A DNA stretch of 64,000 nt from Corallium rubrum. Taxonomy: Eukaryota > Cnidaria > Anthozoa > Scleralcyonacea > Coralliidae. The notes beneath the pieces were generated by a model, which was not told the origin of the DNA, searched no databases, and was given only the letters and a program-made list of their open reading frames with translations. The DNA is taken from NCBI GenBank assembly GCA_964035015.1, contig OZ035997.1:17645666-17709665 (forward strand), in the 5' to 3' direction. Below are positions 1-8,629 of this stretch, piece by piece; position 1 is the stretch's first letter; every line of letters starts with the position of its first letter. Position numbers and translations under genes: made by a program.

Positions 1-56
<56 letters not shown>

Positions 57-73
57 ATATAATTTATATAATA

Positions 74-164
<91 letters not shown>

Positions 165-230
165 ATATCATATATATATATATATATATATGATATATAT
201 AATATATGGTGCCACAGAAAAAAACTTCCT
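1..230. repeat. TA microsatellite
   Basis: Nearly pure TA dinucleotide repeat with occasional TT or AA interruptions. Apparent reading frames here are low-complexity Tyr-Ile strings and are not genes. Confidence 0.97.
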
Positions 231-1215
231 TAGTGCTGGCAGTACTAACCAATATAGGATAAAGATCACTAATTATATTGCGAGCTGCAGAAAGAGAGGA
301 ATGAAAATCCAAAACCAAGGGTCTACTTGGCAGATGGTTTTCTTATGAGATTCAGAACGAGAAATACGCTCAGCTCTATCAACCTGCGAATTCAAAAAAA
401 TCATCATGGTAGCCTTAAACCAGGTTTTCATCTCTGTTTGGCCTTAAAAACTGTTATTTTACTACATATTCGCCTGGCATGTAAGGCCTGGCTGTAAGGT
501 ATTGCTCGCTTGACATAATTAGGGTGACAAGATTTTTTATGAAGGTACTGATATGTGTCTGTCGGTTTACAATATGTCAGTGGAAATCACTCCTGCTGAC
601 AATGACACTTGTACATCTACAGTAAATACGCTAAAGAATCGGAGACACTCCAGGTAAATTTAATGGTTTCATGAAACGAATTTAAGGCAGTCAAAAATTC
701 TTCAAGACGCGCCATGCCATGTGTCCAAAAATCATAAATACATCGTCTAGGAATCGCCACCACAACCATGGTTTAAAAACAACAGACTGAACTTCCAAAT
801 TCGCCATAAAAATATTTGCAAAGCTGGCGCAAATTTGGTACCCATGGCTGTAGCTAGTTTTTGGTGGTATATCTTTTCGTCAAATTTAAAATAATTATTT
901 TCCAAAACTATATGTGCCAAATCCACTAGCTCAGATGTAGGAACATTAAAATTATTTCTACCATCAAGAGCTTTTTTTAAGTGCCTCTAATCCTTCCTCG
1001 TGGTATATGTGAATAAAGATCTACCACATCAATAGTGACCAGTAGTGCTTGTTCAGGAATGTCCTTGACACCTTCCGACTTATTTAAAAAGTCTGTGGTG
1101 TCTTTAAATGTATGAAGGAATTTCCTTAACAAGACGTTGTTAATGAAAATTTAAAAACTCCGATATTTGTTCTGTTGGCATACCACAATTAGACACTATA
1201 GGTCTACCTGGATGC
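231..1215 (-). pseudogene. Penelope-like reverse transcriptase, C-terminal half (interrupted copy)
   Basis: Read on the minus strand this encodes a Penelope-type reverse transcriptase: a GRPIVSNCGMPTE motif near 1200, a palm-like VTIDVVDLYSHIP around 1010-1050, then a TAMGTKFAPAFANIF block around 820-850. Penelope-like elements (PLEs) copy their RNA by target-primed reverse transcription at chromosome ends or nicks. The frame is broken by stops and shifts and no GIY-YIG endonuclease follows, because the TA repeat begins at 230. It pairs with the N-terminal fragment at 2346-2682, and the plus-strand LINE at 1216-2345 lies between them. The conserved PKIHKP stretch expected between the halves is not visible, so a deletion probably accompanied the insertion. 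Confidence 0.8.
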
Positions 1216-2345
1216 TTAATACTTTTATGCATGTATGTATGAGTTACGTAAACTCTACAATTGGTTAACTTCAAATAAGTTAACTCTAAATATAAAAAAG
1301 TCAAATTTTGTTATATTTCGTCCTTATCAAAAGAAACTTACAATTCAACCAAAACTTAGTATATATGATAATGATAAACAGAAGAATGTTCCACTTGAAT
1401 GTAAAGAGTTTATAAAATATCTTGGTCTAATAATCGATAAGAGCCTCTCATGGAAACAACATATTGATCATGTAGCCACTAAGATTAGTAAAATCGTGGG
1501 ATTAATTGCTAAATTGAGACATTTTATTCCTTTACGTACCCTTTTGAACATTTACCAATCATTAATTCATCCTTATTTATCATATGGATTGATTCTTTGG
1601 GGACAGGCATGTAAATCATACTTACAAAAAATCTTAAAGCTACAGAAGCGAGTACTTCGCTTTATTTTCTTTGGTAATAGAAATGAACATGCAGTCCCGT
1701 TATTTATTGATGCAAATATTTTACCAGTGAGTTTTTTATACTGCGAATCTGTGTCCAATTTAATGCATGATGTTAGTAATAATTTAACTCCAACTAATAT
1801 ATCAGATTTATTCGCCAACACCTCCCGTGTACACTCCTATAATACGCGATCATCTACATTAAAACAATTTTATATTAAACCCTCTCGCCTTGAAATTCAC
1901 AAACTTGCTTTTTCGAGATTTGGCGTTAAATTATGGAATGGGATACCGTGCTCTGTTAGAGAATTACCGAAAAATAAATGTAAACGGAAGATTCATCAAA
2001 TACTACTTGATGTATTAAAAGAAAAGGATCAATATATTGAAGTCTCTATGATCATTAAAAAATTTTTTAAAAATTTAAGTATGTATGTGCATGTGCACGT
2101 ATATACAAGCATATGTGATAATATACACATGAATATATATGCGTATTGTTATGATTTATCTATAACACCTATTATTTGGCAATTTTTTCTTTTCTTTTTC
2201 CTACAAAAAGGTTTTCTTTTTCGTTTAATTGTATTATTTGGACTGACCCTCCCAGATTAGCTAAAGCTACATGTGGGCAAGTCTTATCCAGTGTATATAT
2301 TATTTTTGCGTATTTCTAATAAAAGTCTAAGTCTAAAGTCTAATG
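1216..2345 (+). mobile_element. 5'-truncated LINE (C-terminal RT region) inserted in a Penelope element
   Basis: The open frame 1235-2260 gives a 341-residue protein corresponding to the thumb and C-terminal part of a Jockey/CR1-superfamily reverse transcriptase: WLTSNKLTLNIKKSNFVIF near the start, then KYLGLIIDKSLSWKQHI, the IYQSLIHPYLSYG block, and a C-terminal KLWNGIP motif. The palm with its YADD motif is missing, so this is a normal 5' truncation from target-primed reverse transcription. The 3' end carries repeated AGTCTA units at 2325-2342, which look like a microsatellite-type LINE tail. The frame is intact over its length. The exact clade is uncertain. Confidence 0.8.
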
Positions 2346-2682
2346 TATTTTGGGAAATTAACTTTACAATCAGTAAGACCTTCAAAGCAATTAGAGTCAA
2401 AACAGAATTATGCCAAACTTTAAGTTTATCGGAGATGAGGGAAAAAAACGTACAGCTGGGATCAGACAAAATGCTCTCATGAACAGCCAAATCACTAAGT
2501 TGCCTATACGCTTCAGCTTTGCAATCTTCGAGATCTAAAACCACCACCGCTGAACCTTTATCGGCTGGTTTAATAACGATAACCTTGTAATTCTTAAGAT
2601 TTCTTAGAGCCAGTCTGTCCGAACTAGTGAGATTGCTGTAATTACAGCCTCTCACAAACATTTCATATATGAAACATTTCAT
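2346..2682 (-). pseudogene. Penelope-like element, N-terminal fragment
   Basis: Minus-strand frame with the PLE hallmark VIVIKPADKGSAVVVLD followed by a YRQLSD motif, which lies just upstream of the reverse transcriptase palm in PLEs. It is the N-terminal partner of the fragment at 231-1215 and has the same orientation. The right end runs into the TTTCATATG palindromic repeat near 2655, so the true N terminus is lost. Confidence 0.75.
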
Positions 2683-2935
2683 ATGTTAACATTTTCATAT
2701 GTGAAATTATTTATTTCACATATGAAACTTTTTTCACATATGAAATAAGAAATTTCATATGTGAAACATTTCATATGTTAACATTTTCATATGTGAAATT
2801 ATTTATTTCACATATGAAACTTTGTATTTCATGTGAAATATATTTCCACATATGAAATTCTTCATTTCACATATGAAATCCTTCATTTCACATATGAAAT
2901 TCCAACTTCATATGTGAAATGACATATGAAATTTT
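2655..2935. repeat. Palindromic TTTCACATATGAAA satellite
   Basis: Roughly a dozen copies of TTTCATATGTGAAA or its complement TTTCACATATGAAA in alternating orientation with short spacers. Each unit is close to a perfect palindrome around CATATG. A block of about 60 bp starting near 2673 is repeated from about 2764, so the array grew by segmental duplication. No coding potential. Confidence 0.9.
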
Positions 2936-2987
2936 CGTAAGGGGAGGCAGGTAGGTTATTTTGATGAACATCACTATCGGCGAGGAA

Positions 2988-3557
2988 TCACTGCAGCAGG
3001 GTTTGGTCGGGTTCATCCTGGCTCAGGTAGGTAGGAATGTGTTGTGATGAGCTTGCAGGTAAAGGTTCGGACCGAGCAGCGGCAGCTGGGTCTGCTGACG
3101 GAGACTCCGGAACAATCGCCAGGCGAGTCGAGGATGGGTTTGAACTGTGGGAGTTCAGTAAGGATGGCGAGGTGGTAGTTGGTGCCGTGACGGATGAGGA
3201 TTCCGACTTCGTGTTGAGTGCCATGTGGGCTCGCGAGTAGTGTGTAGAGGCCTGGCGATACGATAAAAACTTTTGTGGGCAGGCTGAGCAGGTAGTCGGA
3301 GTGTCTGTGCGGACGGCCTTATGTACCTTTCGAGCTTGTTCTTTGAAGGCCGAAGTGTTCCTCTGTAATCTGGCGCATGCCGGACATGGTAGCCCAGTGG
3401 ACGAGAAAATCGCGGAACAAATATAAGTCGTGCTTAAAATCACGAAACAACAACCACAGTAATAAAAAAAAAACACAGTAAAAAGAAGAGTGAACGAAAC
3501 AAAACGCACGTTCAAACGCCCACAAAAAGAAAAGTACAAAATTAGGATAAAATGCAA
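2988..3557 (-). CDS. N-terminal zinc-finger region of an R2/NeSL-type (Utopia-like) LINE ORF, partial
   Basis: The 189-residue frame has a short hydrophobic start, then two Cys2-His2-type finger blocks: CPACARLQ...KVHK at about residues 58-80 and CSACPQKF...THYSRAH at about residues 91-110. A Ser/Thr/Pro-rich linker follows. Restriction-like-endonuclease LINEs (R2, NeSL, Utopia) have exactly this plan, fingers first and reverse transcriptase later. The same architecture and leader recur on the plus strand at 24828-26300. The reverse transcriptase and endonuclease are absent: the frame ends at 2988 and the palindromic satellite begins just beyond. The start codon is not certain; any ATG between 3440 and 3557 would keep the fingers. 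Confidence 0.7.
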   Translation of the reverse strand: MHFILILYFSFCGRLNVRFVSFTLLFTVFFFYYCGCCFVILSTTYICSAIFSSTGLPCPACARLQRNTSAFKEQARKVHKAVRTDTPTTCSACPQKFLSYRQASTHYSRAHMALNTKSESSSVTAPTTTSPSLLNSHSSNPSSTRLAIVPESPSADPAAAARSEPLPASSSQHIPTYLSQDEPDQTLLQ

Positions 3558-4317
3558 ATTCGGCCCGAAAGCACTGACCGTGTCGGAAAGTTTTTTATTA
3601 TTAATAATAAGGCTAAACTGAACAGATTCCGACTAGCTCGGTACTTGGATAACCCCTAGTCTTCGCTAGTCGGGAAAATAAAAAAGTGAATGTGAAATAA
3701 TGGAACGACTCTCAAGGTATACTTATGAGAGCCGCGAAAACGAAAGAAGAGCCTACTTACAGGAATAAAAACAAAGAGCGAAAATAATAAAGCGGAGGCT
3801 AAACGAGGCGAAGTCACCGTGAACCGGCGAAATCGTCTCGCGTAGAATTCGCTGCGAAAGCAGAGAATAAACGCCTATCGCTATAAGCGTTAGACTAGCG
3901 TCTTCTCCGCGGTGGCAGGGTAGGCAGCAAGCGTTCTCAAAGAGCGGCCAGGCCCTGTGGTGCTAGCGAGAAGAGCTAACGACAGTCTTCTTCCGAGGAA
4001 GTCGACCGCCGCTAACGCCTATAGCGAACTAAACTATAGCACTGGTGAATCGACAATTGCTTGAGCGCTGCTCAAACAAGTGCCTAGACACCTGTACTGC
4101 GTAGCGAACCTTACTAGCTTTCGAGATCAGTCCGAAGACTGAAAACTACTGACCAGCAAGCGCCCTAACTAACTAAGCCAGCGAGGCAAGGTCACAATGG
4201 GATCGCTGGCGTTGAAAACCGGTCAACGTACCTCGAAAGGCAAAGTGCGAACGAGGTTAAACACCCGAGGACCTGATCTACTTCGCCGAACCAATTTTTA
4301 GTTTTAAAAGAAACTGA
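3558..4317 (-). mobile_element. 5' leader of the Utopia-like LINE
   Basis: About 760 bases related to the plus-strand stretch 24840-25700. Shared landmarks include a GATCAGGTCCTCGGGTGTTT start, a TGAGCAGCGCTCAA palindrome, AAGACGCTAGTCTAACGC and GTTCACGG near an AACCGGC motif. It leads directly into the zinc-finger ORF at 3557. Upstream, at 4318-4329, lies a piece of U2 snRNA sequence. It is likely an untranslated leader with extensive self-complementarity. Confidence 0.7.
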
Positions 4318-4329
4318 ACACTTGATCTT
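4318..4329 (-). ncRNA. U2 snRNA fragment (AAGATCAAGTGT)
   Basis: Minus-strand AAGATCAAGTGT, the stretch of U2 that precedes the branch-point-recognition region. It is sandwiched between the 3' end of the mini Tx1-like element and the 5' leader of the Utopia-like element, so the U2 gene was broken on both sides. Short, but its position matches the other U2 junctions in the window. Confidence 0.6.
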
Positions 4330-5140
4330 GTTTTGAAGTTAAGCCCCTTCAGGATATAAAGATGCCAGCGGTGTAAAAAAAAAGAAAAGACATCATGAAT
4401 CCTTAAGTGCAAGGAACTATTCCGCGGAGGTGGCTTACGCTTGCCACTCAGACCAAAAGAGGATGCGACCTTCTCTCCGTTGCGCCAGAAACGACAAAAT
4501 GGTCACCCAGGACCAATCCACTTAAGCAGACCGGCCGAGGGAGTCGAAAATGAATGAAGTTAGGTAGTGCGCATGAAAAATGGACCACCTACTTCTCCAA
4601 AAACGTGTACTCCCGGACATACCGCAGAGTACATCGCTCGCACTCCAAGCCATCCTCACCAAAGAGGATAAGCTCATTGAAATCAAAACCATACTCGGAG
4701 TGCGCAACCGACCCCATAAACGCGCGGATCTCAGCCCCCCGATTCCAGAGGTGGAGCCGCGAGGCAGGCGACACAGGAACCCCAGGGTCCACATCATCGC
4801 CCCAAGCGATCAAACGCATTCCTCGGCTTCCCCGCCAAGGCCAACACGGGAACGCTGAACACGGGAACGCTGACCACAGCGCAGCGTTCGGGGTACGGTA
4901 CTACGACCAAGGGGGCTGGAAGGTCCTTAAAAGGACCACTACTGGGATTGCTCCCAGTAGCACGGTCACCAACCACCTCAGCCATAGTCCGCACCTGCGT
5001 TGTCAATCTCGAAGAGGGTAAGGCAGTGTTACCAGCCTGTAAGCTGGAGCATGGATCCACCACCTGTACCCTATCAGCACTCGTAGAACTTGGTGTTGCC
5101 ATCAAGAACTCGTAGAAGCACCAAAGATAACTTCGATCGA
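4330..5140 (-). mobile_element. Internally deleted Tx1-like LINE inside U2 snRNA (Keno-like)
   Basis: An 811-bp element lying between the 5' part of U2 (5141-5167) and the next U2 bases (4318-4329), both minus strand. The flanks share AGAT, consistent with a short target-site duplication. Its last bases (GGGCTTAACTTCAAAACA) resemble the 3' end of the 4-kb Tx1-like LINE that abuts U2 at 22438 (GGACTTAAACCCAAAACAC). Inside are two overlapping minus-strand frames, 4794-5105 and 4589-4819, that look like the start of an ORF1 (MATPSSTSADRV...) and its continuation after a frameshift. There is no reverse transcriptase, so it would depend on a relative for movement. Tx1-clade elements with U2 specificity are known under the name Keno; the assignment here is inferred. 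Confidence 0.65.
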
Positions 5141-5167
5141 ATCTTAGCCAATAGACCGAGAAGCGAT
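5141..5167 (-). ncRNA. U2 snRNA, 5'-terminal 27 nt (interrupted gene)
   Basis: Minus-strand ATCGCTTCTCGG followed by TATTGGCTAAGAT, the conserved 5' stem-loop I of U2 with two differences from the usual CCTTTTGG. The transcript would start at 5167. The gene stops at AAGAT, exactly where the 3' piece at 22439 resumes with GATCAAG, because a mobile element lies at 4330-5140. It sits 110 bp downstream of the 5S gene on the same strand. Confidence 0.85.
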
Positions 5168-5277
5168 AACGAACAATAAAAAAGTTACGTTTTGCCCGGG
5201 AAGAAGTGGAAGCAACGATGTGGTTCGGCCCGGGTCAGCCCACGCGGTCGAAGCGTGTGAAAGAGAAAGAAAAAGGT

Positions 5278-5395
5278 GTCTACAACACGGGGTATTCCCA
5301 GGTGGTCACCCATCCAAGTACTAACCCCACCCGACGGGGCTTAACTTGGGTGATCAGACGAGAACCGGTGCTTTCCCGGTGGTATGGTCGTAGAC
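5278..5395 (-). rRNA. 5S ribosomal RNA
   Basis: Complete 118-nt 5S rRNA on the minus strand, starting GTCTACGACCATACCACC and ending with TGTTGTAGAC. The termini pair to form helix I. The internal RNA polymerase III control region is visible: box A-like CAAGTTAAGC and box C GGTTAGTACTTGGATGGG. It lies 147 bp downstream of U1 (5543-5705) and 110 bp upstream of U2 (5167), all on one strand, so it is part of a linked small-RNA gene unit rather than a standalone 5S array. Confidence 0.97.
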
Positions 5396-5542
5396 ATTCG
5401 AGGAGGTGAAAATATCGCTTTTATAGCGGTTGTTCGGCGTTGTGGCACGAGAGGTCGACGAGGAACATAAGAACGGTGAAATCGAATGTTCCACGAAGTT
5501 GTGCGCTCGCATAGGATGAGTTTGCTTTGGATTGGTTTGTTG

Positions 5543-5587
5543 TAAGGAGACGAGCGCGAACGCAGGTCCCCACTACCAGAAATTATA

Positions 5588-5619
<32 letters not shown>

Positions 5620-5705
5620 GGAGTCAACCCAGTCGAAGTGCAATGAGAGAGCCTCATCCTGAGAGGACTTCCTTGTTGATCAAAGTACCTCTCGCGTCAG
5701 GTAAC
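5543..5705 (-). ncRNA. U1 spliceosomal RNA (5' end altered)
   Basis: About 163 nt on the minus strand, matching U1 over its length: TTACCTGACGCG start, the GATCA region, CATTGCACTTCG, CCCCAAATGTGGG stem, Sm site AATTTCTGG near 5590-5600, and a 3' hairpin GCGTTCGCGC. U1 pairs with 5' splice sites through its first bases, normally ATACTTACCTG. Here the bases before TTACCTG read TAAAAG, so the usual AC before TTACCTG reads AG. The upstream DNA belongs to a Tx1-like LINE (5707-6603), which suggests an insertion clipped the 5' end and removed the promoter. The intact copy is at 22937-23100. Confidence 0.92.
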
Positions 5706-5706
5706 T

Positions 5707-6603
5707 TTTATTTTGAGTAGAATATGCGTACGAACCGAGGTCATACTTGCGATGAATATTCTGGTCAGGGGGAGTCTACTGGACTGCTAACTATATGCTG
5801 AGGTCGTGAACCTCACCCCCGGAAAAATTCTTATTTCCAAAAAGGAAAAAGAAAAGAAAAAACGGAAAGGAAAAAGCAGCTCGACTCCGACAACAGAAGT
5901 AACATCAATTAAGGAGACCGGTGAAGGCAGTGCCAAAACTGCGGATAAAAAGTTAAAAAGAGAAGACCAGCTTCTCATGGTCAAAACTGCCCAAGATGTC
6001 ACCTGCAAGCCACTCCTTAGAAAACATCTCGCGTTGTTTGATAGTGCGGCACTTGCGCGCTTGGAGGGCAAGCACAAATTTGATTCGAGCGGCGGCACCG
6101 AGCAAGCACCGATTCACGTCGGGTGGCTGACCACGAAAACGAAAATCGCAACGGGCAACGAGATCACGTTTGCCAGACCAAAAGAAAGGCCAGATGGCAC
6201 GATTTAAGCGTAAGGTGACCCAGGGTGGCATCACAAAAACGGCACACAATTGCCAGATCTGCGATAGGGCCAAAGCATTAATGATGGCAGCTTTGCCTTG
6301 ATAAGGTAGAGAGCGACCTTTCCAAGCCGCCAGACGTTTCTCTACCTTTGTCACTCTGGGTTCCCAGGTCTCCCTAGTGTAATCAGAGGCACTGAAGACA
6401 GCCCCTAGTAAGGGGAGCTCCTTAACCCAATTGAGGCCGTGAGGATGGTCGGAAGGATCTTTCCATGCCCCAAGCCACAGCCCCTTAGACTTTCCACGGT
6501 TCAGTTTTGCCCAAGACCCCTTCTCATACGAGACATAGGTGGAAAAAACTTCAACAATGGAGGCATCAGTAGTGACAAAAACTGAGGTATCGTCAGCGTA
6601 GCC
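5707..6603 (-). mobile_element. 5'-truncated Tx1-like LINE (reverse transcriptase C-terminal region)
   Basis: One minus-strand frame runs from about 6603 to 5953. It begins at the catalytic YADDTSVFV motif, continues through KLNRGKSKGLWLG, then WKGRSLPYQGKAAIINAL and FFWSGKRDLVARC. These are typical of Tx1/L1-clade reverse transcriptases and resemble the element at 18440-22438. About 250 bp of AT-rich 3' UTR follow and join U1 at 5706. The upstream boundary at 6603-6604 is an abrupt join to a different LINE on the same strand. The half palm cannot be functional. Confidence 0.8.
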
Positions 6604-7755
6604 TGAACATTTTCAGTTCCTCAAGAGAACCATGTGGCTTCAGAAAATCGCGAGTAATCACGAATTTTCTGTTTTTGGGTCTTATATTTGATTGCATTTG
6701 AATTCATAAAGTAGAATTGGGAATAATGATCACTTAGATCTGAAACGACATTCCCACTGTAAAGTAACTCATCCGGATTGCTAATAAAAATATTATCAAT
6801 CAGAGTCGCGGAATTTCCAAAGACACGCGGGGGTTTGTCTATGCTAGGAAAGAGGGAACAGCTTTGCAAGGAGAGCAAAAAATTATGTGCATAATTACAA
6901 TGGCCTATTTTTAGCATATCTATGTTAAAGTCACCAACAATAAAGAGGTGTCTGCCCATCGAAGCGTAAAGTTCTACTTTTTCATCAAAATAGGCTTGAA
7001 AGCGCTCTGGAGAGTTATGTTGTCTTATAAATTACACAGCATATAATATTTTTCTTAGTAGGGAAAAGAATTTCTATCCAAAGCGCCTGAAAAGCTTCAT
7101 TAGAAGTTTTCTCTAGCACGTAGTAATTTAGATTTGTGTCAATATACATTCCAACACCACCAGCTTTTAATGGCGTTGGAACGAATTGAAATGTGTATCC
7201 AGGAATATCGTAGTTTACATTACTTGTATTTACATCTCTGATTCTTGTTTCCGTCACTGCTATAATATTAAAGTTGTAGTCTAATTCCTGTAATAAGTGG
7301 GTTTGTAAATTTTCAATATTTTTCTTTAGACTTCGGACGTTATTATGAAATATAGAAAAGTAAGAGTTTGCTCATAACGTATTAAAATTATTTATACGTT
7401 TCTGAAAACTTAGGGGAGAGTAATATTCACTTCTTAAATGGTTATACAAAATATTAGCATCAGGGTTTATATTAGAGTCAATGTGAGTATTTAGATTAAA
7501 TAGGTCATTATCATAAATACTAGGTAAATTACCAAGGTAATTTCTTCCAAAAGAGGAGAAAGGATTACTATTATTAAACTGACCATGGATATTCATTACG
7601 TCTACTCTATAATAAGGCAGTTCACGAAATAAAGCTTTATTAGTACTTGCTTCACGTTTATCAGACATTGTGCACACAGAACATATACTTTATGAACCAT
7701 TTAATAAGGTATACTTAGCTCTGCCCATGTTCGTATTAATTCTCTGAATATCATT
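6604..7755 (-). pseudogene. APE endonuclease region of a CR1/L2-like LINE
   Basis: Minus-strand frames at 7372-7677, 7015-7257 and 6621-6959 together cover most of an apurinic-type endonuclease. The metal-binding and catalytic landmarks seen are TETRI (Glu), GGVGMYIDTNL, VGDFNIDML (Asp/Asn), IDNIFIS and a DLSDHYS motif with the terminal His. Such domains nick target DNA to prime LINE reverse transcription. Frameshifts separate the blocks and the reverse transcriptase is lost at the 6604 junction. ORF1 of the same element lies immediately upstream (7756-8580). Confidence 0.75.
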
Positions 7756-8580
7756 TCAATCTTGACTTTCGTCTGCCAGGGTTACGAGATTCTCCAGGTT
7801 TTTCACTCGGATAATTTGTGAACTTTCCGTCTTTTGTAAGAAGATGGACCCATTCTTCATCCAACAATACATATATTTCTTGTCGTTCTGGAATCGCTTC
7901 GCTTGAAATAACAGCGATTGAAGGCATGGTGTTAGGTGGTCATACATTCTTAAGTGTTCAATAGGACTGTGCGATGGTAGTCCCAGTTGTTCGGCTTGTA
8001 CTTTCGTGATTTCCCTTCTTACGGCCATTACCTTATCCCTGGCCAGTCTGTGTACAAACTTACAAATAATGGTGTCGGGGCGGTTTGTTGTTCCACGTGC
8101 AGGAACACGGTGTGCGATATCAATATCTTGTATGGTTACATCGTTAGCACCGAGTGCTGAGAATAATCGAAGGCAAAGTTGTGTTGTTAATTCAGGATTT
8201 TCACGTTCCGCTTGAGGTGGCATACCAACAATTTTTATATTGAATTGGTAGCTATACGATTCCATCGTTTCGATATATTCAGCAACTTCGTCGCATCTTA
8301 TAGAGATTTTACTGATCCTCGAATTTATTTCATTTAGCTCTTTAAGTGCCTGAGCTTTAAACGCCACCAGATCGTCATATTGCTTGCTTACGAAGTCGAC
8401 TGCTTTGGCCCTGTCAGGAGGCAAGACGGCTTTATCTTCATCGTCCTTCATCAACACTTGTTCACGCTTTCGCAGTTCAGTTTCGAGTCGATTGAGTTGA
8501 TCTTTTAGACCTTGTACTTCATTCTTAAGTGCTGTATTTTCTTTCTTTAGGAGTGCTTTTGATTTATCGCTCCCGGACAT
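7756..8580 (-). CDS. LINE ORF1: coiled-coil RNA-binding protein
   Basis: An intact 274-residue frame. Residues about 8-45 form a Lys/Glu/Leu-rich coiled coil (KKENTALKNEVQGLKDQL). Residues about 110-190 resemble the RRM-like domain of L1-type ORF1 proteins: YQFNIKIVGMPPQ, DIDIAHRVPAR, TIICKFVHRLARDKVM. The C-terminal part has the WMKNGSIFLQKTES-like turn. ORF1 proteins trimerise and coat LINE RNA. It precedes the endonuclease fragments on the same strand with only a short gap, as expected for a two-ORF LINE. The start at 8580 is the first ATG after the probable element 5' end near 8625. Confidence 0.75.
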   Translation of the reverse strand: MSGSDKSKALLKKENTALKNEVQGLKDQLNRLETELRKREQVLMKDDEDKAVLPPDRAKAVDFVSKQYDDLVAFKAQALKELNEINSRISKISIRCDEVAEYIETMESYSYQFNIKIVGMPPQAERENPELTTQLCLRLFSALGANDVTIQDIDIAHRVPARGTTNRPDTIICKFVHRLARDKVMAVRREITKVQAEQLGLPSHSPIEHLRMYDHLTPCLQSLLFQAKRFQNDKKYMYCWMKNGSIFLQKTESSQIIRVKNLENLVTLADESQD

Positions 8581-8629
8581 CGTAGAGTTGAGTTATCGTA
8601 GAGAAATATTAACACCTTATATATACCAA

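Noticed and set aside
4554-5021. 155-residue plus-strand frame
   Set aside because: It overlaps the mini Tx1-like element in antisense, has no recognisable motif and its length is explained by the GC-rich local composition.
5206-5409. 67-residue plus-strand frame
   Set aside because: It is the antisense of the 5S rRNA gene.
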